In this document: in pieces, positions 45,093 to 53,521 of the stretch
Position numbering within the stretch: the stretch's first letter is position 1
How the letters are laid out: the number at the start of each line of letters is the position of its first letter
Assembly (NCBI RefSeq): GCF_009674605.1
Contig: NZ_WKJO01000001.1
Coordinates: 1,302,001 to 1,366,000, forward strand
Direction: 5' to 3'
Source: Haloferax litoreum
GTDB taxonomy: Archaea > Halobacteriota > Halobacteria > Halobacteriales > Haloferacaceae
Length of the DNA: 64,000 bases
The notes under the pieces: generated by a model
The model's database searches: none
Told to the model about the DNA's origin: nothing
The model's input: the letters and a program-made list of their open reading frames with translations, nothing else
Made by a program: the position numbers and the translations under genes

Positions 45093-46660
45093 GTACCATC
45101 CGCGACAACTGGCGGGTCATCCTGCTCGTCATCGGCATCCTCATCTCGACGTTCGCCCTGTTCTCGCCGACGGTCGGGTCTCAACCCGCTATCGGCGAGG
45201 ACGACAGCATGACCAACCTCAAGTACGGTCTCCAACTCGACGGCGGGACGCGAATCCGCGCACCGCTCGTCGGCGTCACCGCCGAGGACGTGGAGTTCAA
45301 CGGGGACTCCGACCGCGTCGTCGAACAGCAAGTCGCCGCGCAGTTACCGGACGCCGACGCCGCGGACGTCATCGCCCGGCAGGGTGCCGAAGGCAACACG
45401 GTCGAAGCGACTGCCGAGAACGTCACCACCGACGACCTCAGCAGTGCGCTCGACGCGGCCGGATACGCGCACGGTGAGGTCAGAGACGGCGTCACCGAGA
45501 CGACCCGAACGGAGACGGTCCGCGTCCTCGAATCGAAAATTAACGAGGCAGGACTCTCCGGCGGGACGGTCCAACAGGTAACCACGGCGACGAACGAACA
45601 CTTCATCCTCGTCGAGGTGCCGAACCGTGACCGACAGGACGTCATCGACCTCGTCGGTGAGCGCGGGACCGTCCAAATCGACATCTACTACCCGACCTCC
45701 CAGAACGGGTCGCGGGTCTACGAGACGCGTGAGGCCGTCTTGACGCAAGCCGACTTCACGTCCATCGGGACGGCACAGGAACCACAGACTGGCGGTGGGG
45801 CGTTCGTCCCCGTCTCGGTCCGTGACGAACCAGCGCGGGACTTCCAAGACGACGTCGTCGAAACTGGTGTCGCCCAACCCGGCGGCACACAGTGTACGTA
45901 CATGGATGAAGACGGCCGCAACACGACCGAAGGGTGTCTGCTCCTCGTCGTCAACGGCGAAGTCGTCAACGCCTTCGGGATGAGTCCCGGACTCGCCGAC
46001 GGTATGCGCTCCGGCGAGTGGGCCAACGCACCGAGTTTCCAACTGCAGACGCTCAACACGTCCGAGGCACAGGAGATTGCCATCAACCTCCGTGCCGGTG
46101 CGCTCCCCGCGAAACTCGACCTCTCGGGTGAAGACGGCGGTACATCGTCGTACATCTCTCCGAGTCAGGGTGAGAACTTCAAGACCGACTCGCTCATCAC
46201 GGGTATCATCGCCGTCCTCGCCGTCGCTGGGGTCGTCTTCCTCCGCTACGGCAAACCGCAGGTCGCACTTCCGATGATCGTCACGGGTCTCTCCGAGGTG
46301 TACATCCTCCTCGGGTTCGCCGCGGCAATCGGCTACCCACTCGACCTCTCGGTCATCGCTGGGTTCATCGCTGTCATCGGGACTGGTGTGGACGACCTCA
46401 TCATCATCGCCGACGAGGTGATGGGCGAAGGGACGGTGAAGTCGCGCAAGGTCTTCCAGTCGCGCTTCCGCCGTGCCTTCTGGGTTATCGGCGCTGCCGC
46501 CGCGACGACCATCATCGCGATGAGTCCGCTCGCCGTGCTCTCGCTCGGCGACCTGCAAGGCTTCGCCATCTTCACCATCCTCGGCGTCATCGTCGGCGTC
46601 CTCGTCACCCGTCCGGCGTACGGTGACATCCTCCGAATCCTCCTGACCGAGGATCGCTGA
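45089..46660 (+). CDS. secD: Protein-export membrane protein SecD
   Basis: 523 residues. N-terminal helix (about 9-27), then NLKYGLQLDGGTRIR, the SecD D1 motif, a large extracytoplasmic region and six membrane helices with LRAGALPAKLDL, DLSVIAGFIAVIGTGVDDLIIIADEVM and a C-terminal TRPAYGDILRIL. Partner of SecF, encoded upstream with an ATGA overlap. Archaeal SecD is shorter than bacterial forms. A T-rich GCTTTTCTCC (about 46689-46698) after the stop may end transcription. Confidence 0.96.
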   Translation: MSTIRDNWRVILLVIGILISTFALFSPTVGSQPAIGEDDSMTNLKYGLQLDGGTRIRAPLVGVTAEDVEFNGDSDRVVEQQVAAQLPDADAADVIARQGAEGNTVEATAENVTTDDLSSALDAAGYAHGEVRDGVTETTRTETVRVLESKINEAGLSGGTVQQVTTATNEHFILVEVPNRDRQDVIDLVGERGTVQIDIYYPTSQNGSRVYETREAVLTQADFTSIGTAQEPQTGGGAFVPVSVRDEPARDFQDDVVETGVAQPGGTQCTYMDEDGRNTTEGCLLLVVNGEVVNAFGMSPGLADGMRSGEWANAPSFQLQTLNTSEAQEIAINLRAGALPAKLDLSGEDGGTSSYISPSQGENFKTDSLITGIIAVLAVAGVVFLRYGKPQVALPMIVTGLSEVYILLGFAAAIGYPLDLSVIAGFIAVIGTGVDDLIIIADEVMGEGTVKSRKVFQSRFRRAFWVIGAAAATTIIAMSPLAVLSLGDLQGFAIFTILGVIVGVLVTRPAYGDILRILLTEDR

Positions 46661-46893
46661 CACCACTTCTGGACTCGCTTTCACTGCGGCTTTTCTCCGT
46701 CTCTCGTAGACCCAGCACTGAGTGCGTGCTGTACGAGTGGTCTCCCCCGATTCTGGATAGGTAGCTGGTTCCGGTCGTTTCAATCTCGGGGTAATCTCCA
46801 GTAGAGTAATATAGTCTGAATGAAAACTATTGATTGAAGCGATTTCTGAGAAACCGCCGCCCGTCGGTGATTACGGTGCAAACCACTCCACTC

Positions 46894-47133
46894 ATGGAAG
46901 AGACTCCACTTCGACACGACGACACGGACGCGATGACGACGACGACGACGGAGCGTCAGGGACGAAACGTATCCCCGGCAGATGACTTGGAGTATACGGC
47001 AATCGTTGCCCCGTACGACGACGCACCAGACGAGTGCACCATCTTCCCCGCAGGCCTCTCCGAGGACGAACTGGTGACGACGTGGATTTCCGCGCAAGAA
47101 GGTTCGTACGTCTCGCTCGACGAGATGGTGTAA
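46894..47133 (+). CDS. Small haloarchaeal protein (DUF7511-like)
   Basis: 79 residues from the ATG at 46894; a later ATG at 46933 is also possible. The conserved-looking part is LEYTAIVAPYDDAPDECTIFP and AGLSEDELVTTWISAQEGSYVSLDEM, which matches haloarchaeal DUF7511 from memory. The N terminus is Thr-rich and probably disordered. A TATA-like TAATATAG at about 46807-46814 would give a leader of about 50 nt. Function unknown. Confidence 0.65.
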   Translation: MEETPLRHDDTDAMTTTTTERQGRNVSPADDLEYTAIVAPYDDAPDECTIFPAGLSEDELVTTWISAQEGSYVSLDEMV

Positions 47134-47205
47134 CCCTCCGCCGACACTCGTTCCCCCGCGACCAATCCTCCAACTAACCCGCCGCGCGACCAGATTTTTT
47201 GTGCC

Positions 47206-47853
47206 TCAGAAGTCCCCGAGCGACGCCTGTTCGTGCGCGGCCAGCACGTCCGCACACGTCGACCACGACTTCCGCGCGCAATCGGGCAGGATACCGTGCT
47301 CGCGGACGAACTCCCGCAAGAAGTCACGCGTCGTCTGGTCGCTCGGATAGCCGCTTCCGACGTCGCCGTACTCCTCGGCGATGGCGTCGACGCGGCGGTC
47401 ACGTTCGACCTTGGCGACGATGCTCGCCGCGCCGACGATGGCGTGTTCGTCGTCGGCGCGGTGCTGGGCGTGAACCTCGACGGAGACGCCCGCGTCGGCG
47501 AGTCCGTCGCGGACGCGAGTGCCGAACCGCGACTCGCTCACGTCACCGGCGTCACAGACGAGTTCGTCGGCGTCGGCGGCGACTTCGGCCGCCGCTTCCA
47601 CCTGCGCCCGGACGGTGAGGAGATTCATGTCCGTCTCGGGGTCGTCGATGGTCGCGGGTTCGACGAACGCGACACCGACCGAGATGTCGTCGCGTTCGCG
47701 GAGCGTCGCGGCGAGTTCCTCGCGGCGGGCGGGCGAGAGTCGCTTCGAGTCGGCGATTCCATCGGGAAGCGTCTGGGGGTCTGCTCGAACCGCTGCGGCG
47801 ACCATCGGACCGAGCACGGGTCCCTTTCCGGCCTCGTCGACGCCGATTCGCAT
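47206..47853 (-). CDS. rnhB: Ribonuclease HII
   Basis: 215 residues; ATG at 47853. The catalytic carboxylates are in RIGVDEAGKGPVLGPM (DE, about 5-6), LVCDAGDV and the ASIVAKVERDR motif. The enzyme cleaves RNA in RNA:DNA hybrids, removing ribonucleotides and primers. The upstream open frame to 47961 is not family-like. It follows the 47894 lipoprotein gene on the same strand with a 40-bp gap. Confidence 0.95.
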   Translation of the reverse strand: MRIGVDEAGKGPVLGPMVAAAVRADPQTLPDGIADSKRLSPARREELAATLRERDDISVGVAFVEPATIDDPETDMNLLTVRAQVEAAAEVAADADELVCDAGDVSESRFGTRVRDGLADAGVSVEVHAQHRADDEHAIVGAASIVAKVERDRRVDAIAEEYGDVGSGYPSDQTTRDFLREFVREHGILPDCARKSWSTCADVLAAHEQASLGDF

Positions 47854-47893
47854 ATCTGGACGGGTCTTCGAGGGAGGGATTGAACGTACCGAT

Positions 47894-48445
47894 TCAGTCT
47901 CGCGGGTAGCAATCCCAGTTGACTCGCGGCCCGGGGTCAGCGTGGTAGTCGAAGACGGCAACCCCGTCGGACGTGACGGCGACGGCGATACCCCTGATGA
48001 GTGGTGTCTGCGCGACGACTGACACGTCTTCGGTGTCGGATTGCTCGCCGACCGTGGCAGTAGCCCAGATTTGGTGGTCAGTCTCGGGGTCGAGCGAGGA
48101 GAACACGGTGTCGTCTTCTTCGGTCGTCAACTCGTTCGCCGGCACGTCGTAAGTCGATTCGAACAACAGTGTGCCGGTCGTCCGGTCTTCGACGGTGAGC
48201 GTGACGATGACCGGTTCGTCCCGTTTGTTGCGGACTTCGACGTCGGGGACGACTCCCTGTTCGTCACACGTGTGGGTCTCGATTGTCGTCGTGTCTGTCT
48301 CGACTTCCGTCGTGGTCGATTCCTGCGTCGGTGCCGTCGTGGACGTGGTCCCCGCAGAACCACCTCCCAGACACCCGGCGAGAAGCGTGGCCGACCCGCT
48401 TGCGAACACTTTGAGCACGGCGCGGCGGCGGGGGTGGAGGGACAT
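47894..48445 (-). CDS. Tat lipoprotein of unknown function
   Basis: 183 residues. RRRAVLKVFASGSATLLAGC is a Tat signal with a lipobox (Cys about 25). A Thr-rich spacer follows, then a beta-sandwich-like part, PDVEVRNKRDEPVIVTLTVEDR, LFESTYDVPANEL and QIWATATVGEQSD. It would sit lipid-anchored on the outer face. No enzymatic motif. Haloarchaea have many such lipoproteins of unknown role. Confidence 0.75.
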   Translation of the reverse strand: MSLHPRRRAVLKVFASGSATLLAGCLGGGSAGTTSTTAPTQESTTTEVETDTTTIETHTCDEQGVVPDVEVRNKRDEPVIVTLTVEDRTTGTLLFESTYDVPANELTTEEDDTVFSSLDPETDHQIWATATVGEQSDTEDVSVVAQTPLIRGIAVAVTSDGVAVFDYHADPGPRVNWDCYPRD

Positions 48446-48523
48446 GGTCTGACCACCTGTCGGTCGAATAAGTGTCTTCCCCCTGTCCATTCGTGGAGTG
48501 GACTCTCGTCTTCCACTGCTTCG

Positions 48524-49372
48524 TCAGGTACCGACCGACCGAACCTGCTGTCCAATCACCTCACGCTTTCGCCACCCGACCACCGCGACGGCGACGAGGA
48601 TCGTGAGGTAGAACGCGTACCACCTGACCTGCTGGGACGGCGCGAGCACCTCGCCGGTGAGGTTAATCATCAGGTGGAAGAGGATTGCCGCGAGGACGCT
48701 CCGGTCGGTGTTGTCGTAGAGCCACGCGTACAGCGTCTCTAAGAAGACGAACGTGGCGAAAAAGCGCCAGACGATTGGCTGGTACGACGCCTGACTGTAG
48801 TAGCCGTCCATCAAGAACAGCGGGATGTGCCAACTCGCCCAGACGACACCGCTGACGACACCCGCAACTGTCGGGTTCCAGACGGCGATGAGTCGGTCCA
48901 GAAAGTACCCTGTCGAACCGGTCTCTTCGACCAGTCCAGCGCCGAGCGTGAACCCGAAGAAGGCGAACAGACTCAGCGGCGTCACCAGTCGTTCGAGCGC
49001 CTCGGTGGGGTTCAGCGGGGTGGTCTCGGCACCGACGAGAGCGGCGATTCCGGCGGCGGTCAACGTAATCGCCGGATACAACCCCACGATGACGAGTGAC
49101 CACCGCGGGCGGATTCGCCGAACGTCGACGATGCGGTTCCCAAGTCGTCGGAGGCCAGCGACACCGCTGCGGCGGTACACCATCAGGATGCCCCCCAACG
49201 CGGGACTGATAGCACCGACGTAGAACAGGAGGACGTTCGGGAACGTCCAGACGCTCTGTCCGGAGAGAACGACGAGACTCCAGAAGAACCACGCCCATCC
49301 GAGGTAGATGGCGACGTAGCCCACCAACCCGCGTTTTCCCGCGAAGATGGTGCGGGTCGCTGTCTTTCCCAT
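48524..49372 (-). CDS. CPBP-family membrane protein with altered EExxxR motif
   Basis: 282 residues, about eight membrane helices. Motifs: GLVEETGSTGYFLDRL at about 148-163 in place of EExxxR (the Arg is absent), VVWASWHIPLFLM (His, about 182-194) and AILFHLMINLTGEV (HxxxN). Loss of the Arg suggests reduced or changed protease activity, though the two His sites remain. Compare the complete CPBP protein at 37698-38435. Confidence 0.85.
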   Translation of the reverse strand: MGKTATRTIFAGKRGLVGYVAIYLGWAWFFWSLVVLSGQSVWTFPNVLLFYVGAISPALGGILMVYRRSGVAGLRRLGNRIVDVRRIRPRWSLVIVGLYPAITLTAAGIAALVGAETTPLNPTEALERLVTPLSLFAFFGFTLGAGLVEETGSTGYFLDRLIAVWNPTVAGVVSGVVWASWHIPLFLMDGYYSQASYQPIVWRFFATFVFLETLYAWLYDNTDRSVLAAILFHLMINLTGEVLAPSQQVRWYAFYLTILVAVAVVGWRKREVIGQQVRSVGT

Positions 49373-49487
49373 ACGGACTATCGGTTCGTCGTCATCTTAA
49401 TGCCGAATCACAGTTCTCCGACTGTGGGAGTCGAGCATCGAGACGTGGTACGACTTGCCGAGAGAAGTCTGGTGCCGGAGTCCCCGG

Positions 49488-50771
49488 TCAGTCCTTGAAG
49501 AACTCGTCGTCCTCGAACGGTTCGTCCTCGCCTTCGACGGCGATAACGTCGAGTGCCGTCACGACTGCCCCCGTGTCGAGGAGGCCAGCGAGACTCGGTT
49601 CCGTCCGGCCTTCGTCGCCGGAGACGAGTTCTTTGATGTAGAGGCCACCTTCGCCGTGAATTTCGACGGTGGCGTGCCGTGCGTCTTCGAGTTCGCCGGA
49701 GGCGTCGTAGACCTGCCGGACGCGAGTGAGACTGGCGCGGCGGTGGTCGACGCGGTTAGGCGTGTACTGGTCGATGGTCGCGCCGGTGAGTTCGTCCAGT
49801 GCGGCCTGTAACTCTTCGTCGGTTACGTCGTCGTCGAACTCGACGGCGGCGCGGTACTGCTTGCTCGCGTCGAGTTTCTTCACGCGTTCGACCATGTCGT
49901 AGGTGGCGAGGCGGAGTCCCTCGACTTCGATGGCTCCCTCGGCCATCGCGTTGACGTCGCCTTCGAGTTGTTCCACGTCGATGTCGCGACGCCGGGGTTC
50001 CATGATTTCGACCACGAAAGGACGACCCGTCCCGAGCATCAGGGCGTCCACGTCCTCGCGGCCCGCACCGTGGAATTTCGCGTCGACGCCGTCCATCACG
50101 TCCATCACGACGGGCGCGACGAACCCCTCGACGCTGTGTTCGTAGAGGTAGCCAGACCCGCCGCAGTAGTCACACGGCTCTTTTCCTTTGTATCCCGACC
50201 CGTCGCACTCGCGGCAGGGCCACTCTGTCTGCGGGATATCGCGTTCGAGTTTGCGGTAGCGACCGTAGACGAACGCCGAGTTGAGTTGTGTCTCGACGAC
50301 GTCTCGCTCGATGTCGAGGAGGAACTGTACGTCTGGGCGTGTGAAGTCGACGTCAGTGCCGGTGAGACGGCCGATGCGCTTGCCGACTTCGCGGTTGAAT
50401 TCGGACTTGAACAGTTCGCCGGCGTCTTCGGGGAGGCCAGCACCTTCGCGGAGGAGTATCTCGTTCTCTTCGACCAGCGGTGGTGCTCGCGTCCCGACCT
50501 GATACGTCTCGACTTCGACGTCGTCGATGGACGCGGCACAGCGCTCTGCCCAGTCGTCGAAGCGAGCACATTCACCTTCGCAGACCCAGCAGTCTTCGGT
50601 GTCGACGGATTCGTACGGTTCGTCTGCGTCGAGGGCGGCGGCGATGCGAAGCGATTGGCCTCGTTCGGCGTTCGTCAACCCGAAACTCCGTTCGGCGAAG
50701 GCCCGGCCGAGACAGGCATCACAGACAGGCCCACTCTCGGCGAGGGCACGGGCGTCCTCCAAGATACTCAT
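49488..50771 (-). CDS. pus10: tRNA pseudouridine synthase Pus10
   Basis: 427 residues. Pus10 makes pseudouridine 54 (and 55) in archaeal tRNA. It has a THUMP-like N-terminal part with CDACLGRAF and CWVCEGEC zinc ligands, and a catalytic domain with FHGAGREDVDALMLGTGRPFVVEI (catalytic Asp in REDVD, about 237), then VKKLDASKQYRA and DQYTPNRVDHRR. An unusual insert, CRECDGSGYKGKEPCDYCGGSGY (split here as CxxCxGxG units at about 184 and 198), resembles DnaJ zinc knuckles. It pairs functionally with trmY at 63407, which methylates pseudouridine 54. Confidence 0.95.
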   Translation of the reverse strand: MSILEDARALAESGPVCDACLGRAFAERSFGLTNAERGQSLRIAAALDADEPYESVDTEDCWVCEGECARFDDWAERCAASIDDVEVETYQVGTRAPPLVEENEILLREGAGLPEDAGELFKSEFNREVGKRIGRLTGTDVDFTRPDVQFLLDIERDVVETQLNSAFVYGRYRKLERDIPQTEWPCRECDGSGYKGKEPCDYCGGSGYLYEHSVEGFVAPVVMDVMDGVDAKFHGAGREDVDALMLGTGRPFVVEIMEPRRRDIDVEQLEGDVNAMAEGAIEVEGLRLATYDMVERVKKLDASKQYRAAVEFDDDVTDEELQAALDELTGATIDQYTPNRVDHRRASLTRVRQVYDASGELEDARHATVEIHGEGGLYIKELVSGDEGRTEPSLAGLLDTGAVVTALDVIAVEGEDEPFEDDEFFKD

Positions 50772-50951
50772 ACTCGGGTTCTCTCGCGGCGCGCGTAACT
50801 ACCTTACTTTGTTCGAACGCCCACAGAGACTCATCTTCTTGCTGAGACATTCGTCAACATACGCCGGGTGAGGTGTTATCCTGACTCCGAGAAATTTCAT
50901 GTACGGGGGCGTGATAGTCCGGGCAACAACCGGGTCTCAGGTCGATATCTC

Positions 50952-51935
50952 GTGTCTATCGGAACACAAACACATCGAAACGTCGCACTGTTCGCAATCC
51001 TCGCGGTTCTCTGGGGGACATCCTTCATCGCCATCGAAGTCGGGTTGGAGGTGCTTCCCCCCGCACTCTTCGCTGCACTTCGGTACGACGTGGCCGGTGT
51101 CGTGCTGTTCGGCTACGCGTTGTTCGCGGCCGAAGATTGGCGGCCACGCGGCCGAGACGAGTGGGTCGTCGTCGCCGTCGGTGGCACGCTTCTCATCGGT
51201 GCACACTTCGCACTCTTGTTCTCCGGCCAGCGGTACGTCACCAGTGGTGTCGCGGCTATCGTTCTCAGCACCTCTCCCATTCTCACGCCACTGTTCGCGT
51301 GGTCGATGCTCCCCGACGAACGACTCGACGCTGGCGGGTTCGTCGGCGTCTCCCTGGGTCTCGTCGGAACCGTCGTCATCGCTCTCTCCTCTGGGTCGGT
51401 CGGCGGCCAACTCGTGGGCGTCGTCCTCCTCTCTCTCGCCGCCGTGAGTTGGGCGTTCGGCACCGTCCTCGTCAAGCGACTCCCAGGCAACCCACCGGTC
51501 GTTCCGATGCAGGCGTGGATGATGCTGCTCGGTGCTGGACTGCTCCACGTCGCGAGTCCCGTCCTCGGCGAACCCGGTATCGCAACCGTCGCGTGGTCAC
51601 CGCTGGTCGTGGCGGCACTCCTCTTCCTCGCCGTCCTCTGTAGTGCCGCCGGGTTCATCATCTACTTCGTCCTCTTGGACCGTATCGGAGCCATCGAAAT
51701 CAACCTCGTGAGCTACGCCGTGCCCATCGTCGCCGCACTCAGTGGATGGGCCGTCCTCGGCGAGACCATCGGGTCCGAGACCATCCTCGGGTTCGCCTTC
51801 ATCCTCTCCGGGTTCGCGCTGATGAAGCGCCGGGCACTCGTCCCGTTCGTTCAGCGCCTCGGCGTCCGTACCGGTATCGTGGCACCCGAAGCAGTCAGTG
51901 ACTACGAGCACGACGGCGTGCCTGCGGACGACTAA
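50952..51935 (+). CDS. EamA/DMT-superfamily transporter
   Basis: 327 residues from the GTG at 50952. The longer start adds 28 polar residues before the first helix and is less likely. Ten membrane helices form two EamA repeats: AILAVLWGTSFIAIEVGL and SGVAAIVLSTSPILTPLFAW in the first, SWAFGTVLVKRL and INLVSYAVPIVAALSGWAVLGE in the second. It probably exports amino acids or metabolites. The substrate is unknown. A short acidic tail ends the protein. Confidence 0.85.
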   Translation: MSIGTQTHRNVALFAILAVLWGTSFIAIEVGLEVLPPALFAALRYDVAGVVLFGYALFAAEDWRPRGRDEWVVVAVGGTLLIGAHFALLFSGQRYVTSGVAAIVLSTSPILTPLFAWSMLPDERLDAGGFVGVSLGLVGTVVIALSSGSVGGQLVGVVLLSLAAVSWAFGTVLVKRLPGNPPVVPMQAWMMLLGAGLLHVASPVLGEPGIATVAWSPLVVAALLFLAVLCSAAGFIIYFVLLDRIGAIEINLVSYAVPIVAALSGWAVLGETIGSETILGFAFILSGFALMKRRALVPFVQRLGVRTGIVAPEAVSDYEHDGVPADD

Positions 51936-52014
51936 GTGCGCTTCTGTCGGTCGTCGACTGCGCCGAATTGGCCGCGTCTTCGAATAAAAAAGTTCGCTGA
52001 CGGTTGTTGCTCGG

Positions 52015-52626
52015 TTACTCGCTGGTCGTGGTCGTCTCGTTTGCAGTCGTCGTGGTATCCGTGGTCGTCTCGTTTGCAGTCGTCGTGGTATCCGTGACCG
52101 TCTCGTTTGCAGGTGTCGTCGTGGTCGGCGTGGCCGTCTGGTTCGTCGTCGTGGTTGTCGTCTCGTTAGCCGTCGCCGTCTCGGTCGGCGTGGCTGTCTC
52201 TGTCGTCGTCTCTTTGGCGGGTACTTCGTGCGTGGCGAGTACCGATTCGGTGCCGGCGCGACCCACCCAGACGACTTCGACGGTGGACCCGGACTCCGCC
52301 GCCTCGATTTCGACGAAGTTCCCGACCGAGATTGGGTACGGTTGCGTCTCTTCGTCGTCTGCGACCCACGTCGTGGTTCGCTCGCCGTCGACGGCGACGT
52401 ACACCTCGGTCGTGTCCTCGTCTTCGATTTGGTCGCCGCCCATGTGGACTGCGCGGAGGACGCCGCCTTCGCTCGGGAACGAGATGTCGGACTCCGGAAC
52501 CGGGGCGGGTTCGGGAGTCGTCGTCTCGTCCGATGCGCCGCCGGACGTGGGAGCACCGCCGAGACAACCGGCGGTGAGGAGGGCACCTGTCGCGCTGACG
52601 CCTTTCAGAAAGGTTCGTCGTTGCAT
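52015..52626 (-). CDS. Tat lipoprotein with Thr-rich tandem-repeat tail
   Basis: 203 residues. MQRRTFLKGVSATGALLTAGC is a Tat lipobox signal. A globular part (about 45-130) with VLRAVHMGGDQIEDEDTTEVYVAV and VEVVWVGRAGTESVLATHEVP precedes a tail of Thr-Glu-Asn repeats, with two perfect 11-residue units of the form TANETTTDTTT and imperfect ones. The tail may be O-glycosylated, as surface proteins of haloarchaea are (inference). Unknown function. Confidence 0.78.
   Translation of the reverse strand: MQRRTFLKGVSATGALLTAGCLGGAPTSGGASDETTTPEPAPVPESDISFPSEGGVLRAVHMGGDQIEDEDTTEVYVAVDGERTTTWVADDEETQPYPISVGNFVEIEAAESGSTVEVVWVGRAGTESVLATHEVPAKETTTETATPTETATANETTTTTTNQTATPTTTTPANETVTDTTTTANETTTDTTTTANETTTTSE
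52028..52124. repeat. 33-bp tandem repeat inside the lipoprotein gene
   Basis: Two identical 33-bp units at 52028-52060 and 52061-52093, and a diverged third at 52094-52124. The period is a multiple of three, so gain or loss of a unit would lengthen or shorten the Thr-rich tail without a frameshift. Confidence 0.85.
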
Positions 52627-52746
52627 AGGCAATTTTTGCGAGGCCGGTATAAATGTCTTTTATTTTATACTTTGGGCATCGATGACCAGTCCCACGGTCA
52701 CACAGGTCACTGTCGAGAACCCGAACAGACGGGGGACGCAGAGTCG

Positions 52747-53295
52747 TCAGAAGAGGCCGATACCGAGTTGGCCGAGAACCCACAGTACAGCGAGCGTGAC
52801 CGAAACGCCGAGTCCGACCAAGAGTACCGTGACGATAGCGACGGCGAAGAGCAGGAATCGCCGGTCCGCTTCGACGCCCTCGCCCGAAAACTCGCCGTAG
52901 CGGTCCTCGATGAGGCGGACGTTCCGCGCGTTCGCCTTCCACGCGGCGTCGAACACGTCACCGGCGACGGGAACCGACCCAACCGTCGCGTCGAGCAGGA
53001 CGTTGCCGAACATCCGAGCGAGTGTGGCCCGCGGGACGCCCATCATCGCCGCTTCGACGAGGATGTACGCCGAGAGGGCCGACCCGACGGTGTCGCCGAC
53101 GCCGGGGACGAATCCCAAGATGGGGTCGAGACCGATTCGGTAGTTCGTCCCCGGAATCTCGATGGCGTTGTCGAGGTAGAAACTCACAGTCCGGAGTCGC
53201 TCCAGTGTCTCTTCGGGTAGGTCGTCGTCGAACTCGACGATTGCGTCGGGTTCCGCCGGTCGGTCACCGACGTGCTGGAGGCTCGAATCGTTCAC
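52747..53295 (-). CDS. DUF4112 membrane protein
   Basis: 182 residues. The family signature is visible as DNAIEIPGTNYRIGLDPILGFVPGVGDTVGSALSAYIL (about 41-78) and MFGNVLLDATVGSVPVAGDVFDAAWKANARNVRLI. One clear C-terminal helix pair (about 150-180, LLFAVAIVTVLLVGLGVSVTLAVLWVLG). The function of DUF4112 is not known. It lies downstream of the aceB terminator, so is separately expressed. Confidence 0.88.
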   Translation of the reverse strand: MNDSSLQHVGDRPAEPDAIVEFDDDLPEETLERLRTVSFYLDNAIEIPGTNYRIGLDPILGFVPGVGDTVGSALSAYILVEAAMMGVPRATLARMFGNVLLDATVGSVPVAGDVFDAAWKANARNVRLIEDRYGEFSGEGVEADRRFLLFAVAIVTVLLVGLGVSVTLAVLWVLGQLGIGLF

Positions 53296-53381
53296 GTGGG
53301 AGGAGTCGCGCCGCTCGAACTTGAGCGTGGCGTCGAACCCGTCGCCGGTCGAGACTGGACAGGAGCGAAGGAGATTCGTCG

Positions 53382-53427
53382 AAAAAACGAGTGGCGCACC
53401 GCCCCCACGGTATCGGGCGTGTGCGCC
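53382..53427 (-). terminator. Hairpin plus T6 terminator of the aceA-aceB transcript
   Basis: On the minus strand GGCGCAC(A)CGCCC pairs with GGGCGGTGCGCC over 12 bp with one bulged A (53393-53427), followed within five bases by TTTTTT (53382-53387). This is a strong stem plus U-tract placed about 95 bp after the aceB stop and about 90 bp before the DUF4112 start, and looks like an intrinsic-type terminator. Confidence 0.65.
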
Positions 53428-53497
53428 GCGTAGAGCTACAACCAGGAGTGCCGTCGAACGTGGTTCCTGCCCGACGGCGACCGCATCTAGGCGGAGT

Positions 53498-53512
53498 GCT
53501 GCCGAAGGCAGC
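53498..53512 (-). other. Stable hairpin immediately after aceB
   Basis: GCTGCCTTCGGCAGC on the minus strand folds into a 5-6 bp stem with a TTC/CTTCG loop, 10 bp after the aceB stop codon. It may protect the 3' end of the mRNA or begin a 3'-derived RNA. Confidence 0.5.
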
Positions 53513-53521
53513 GTGCTGTGC

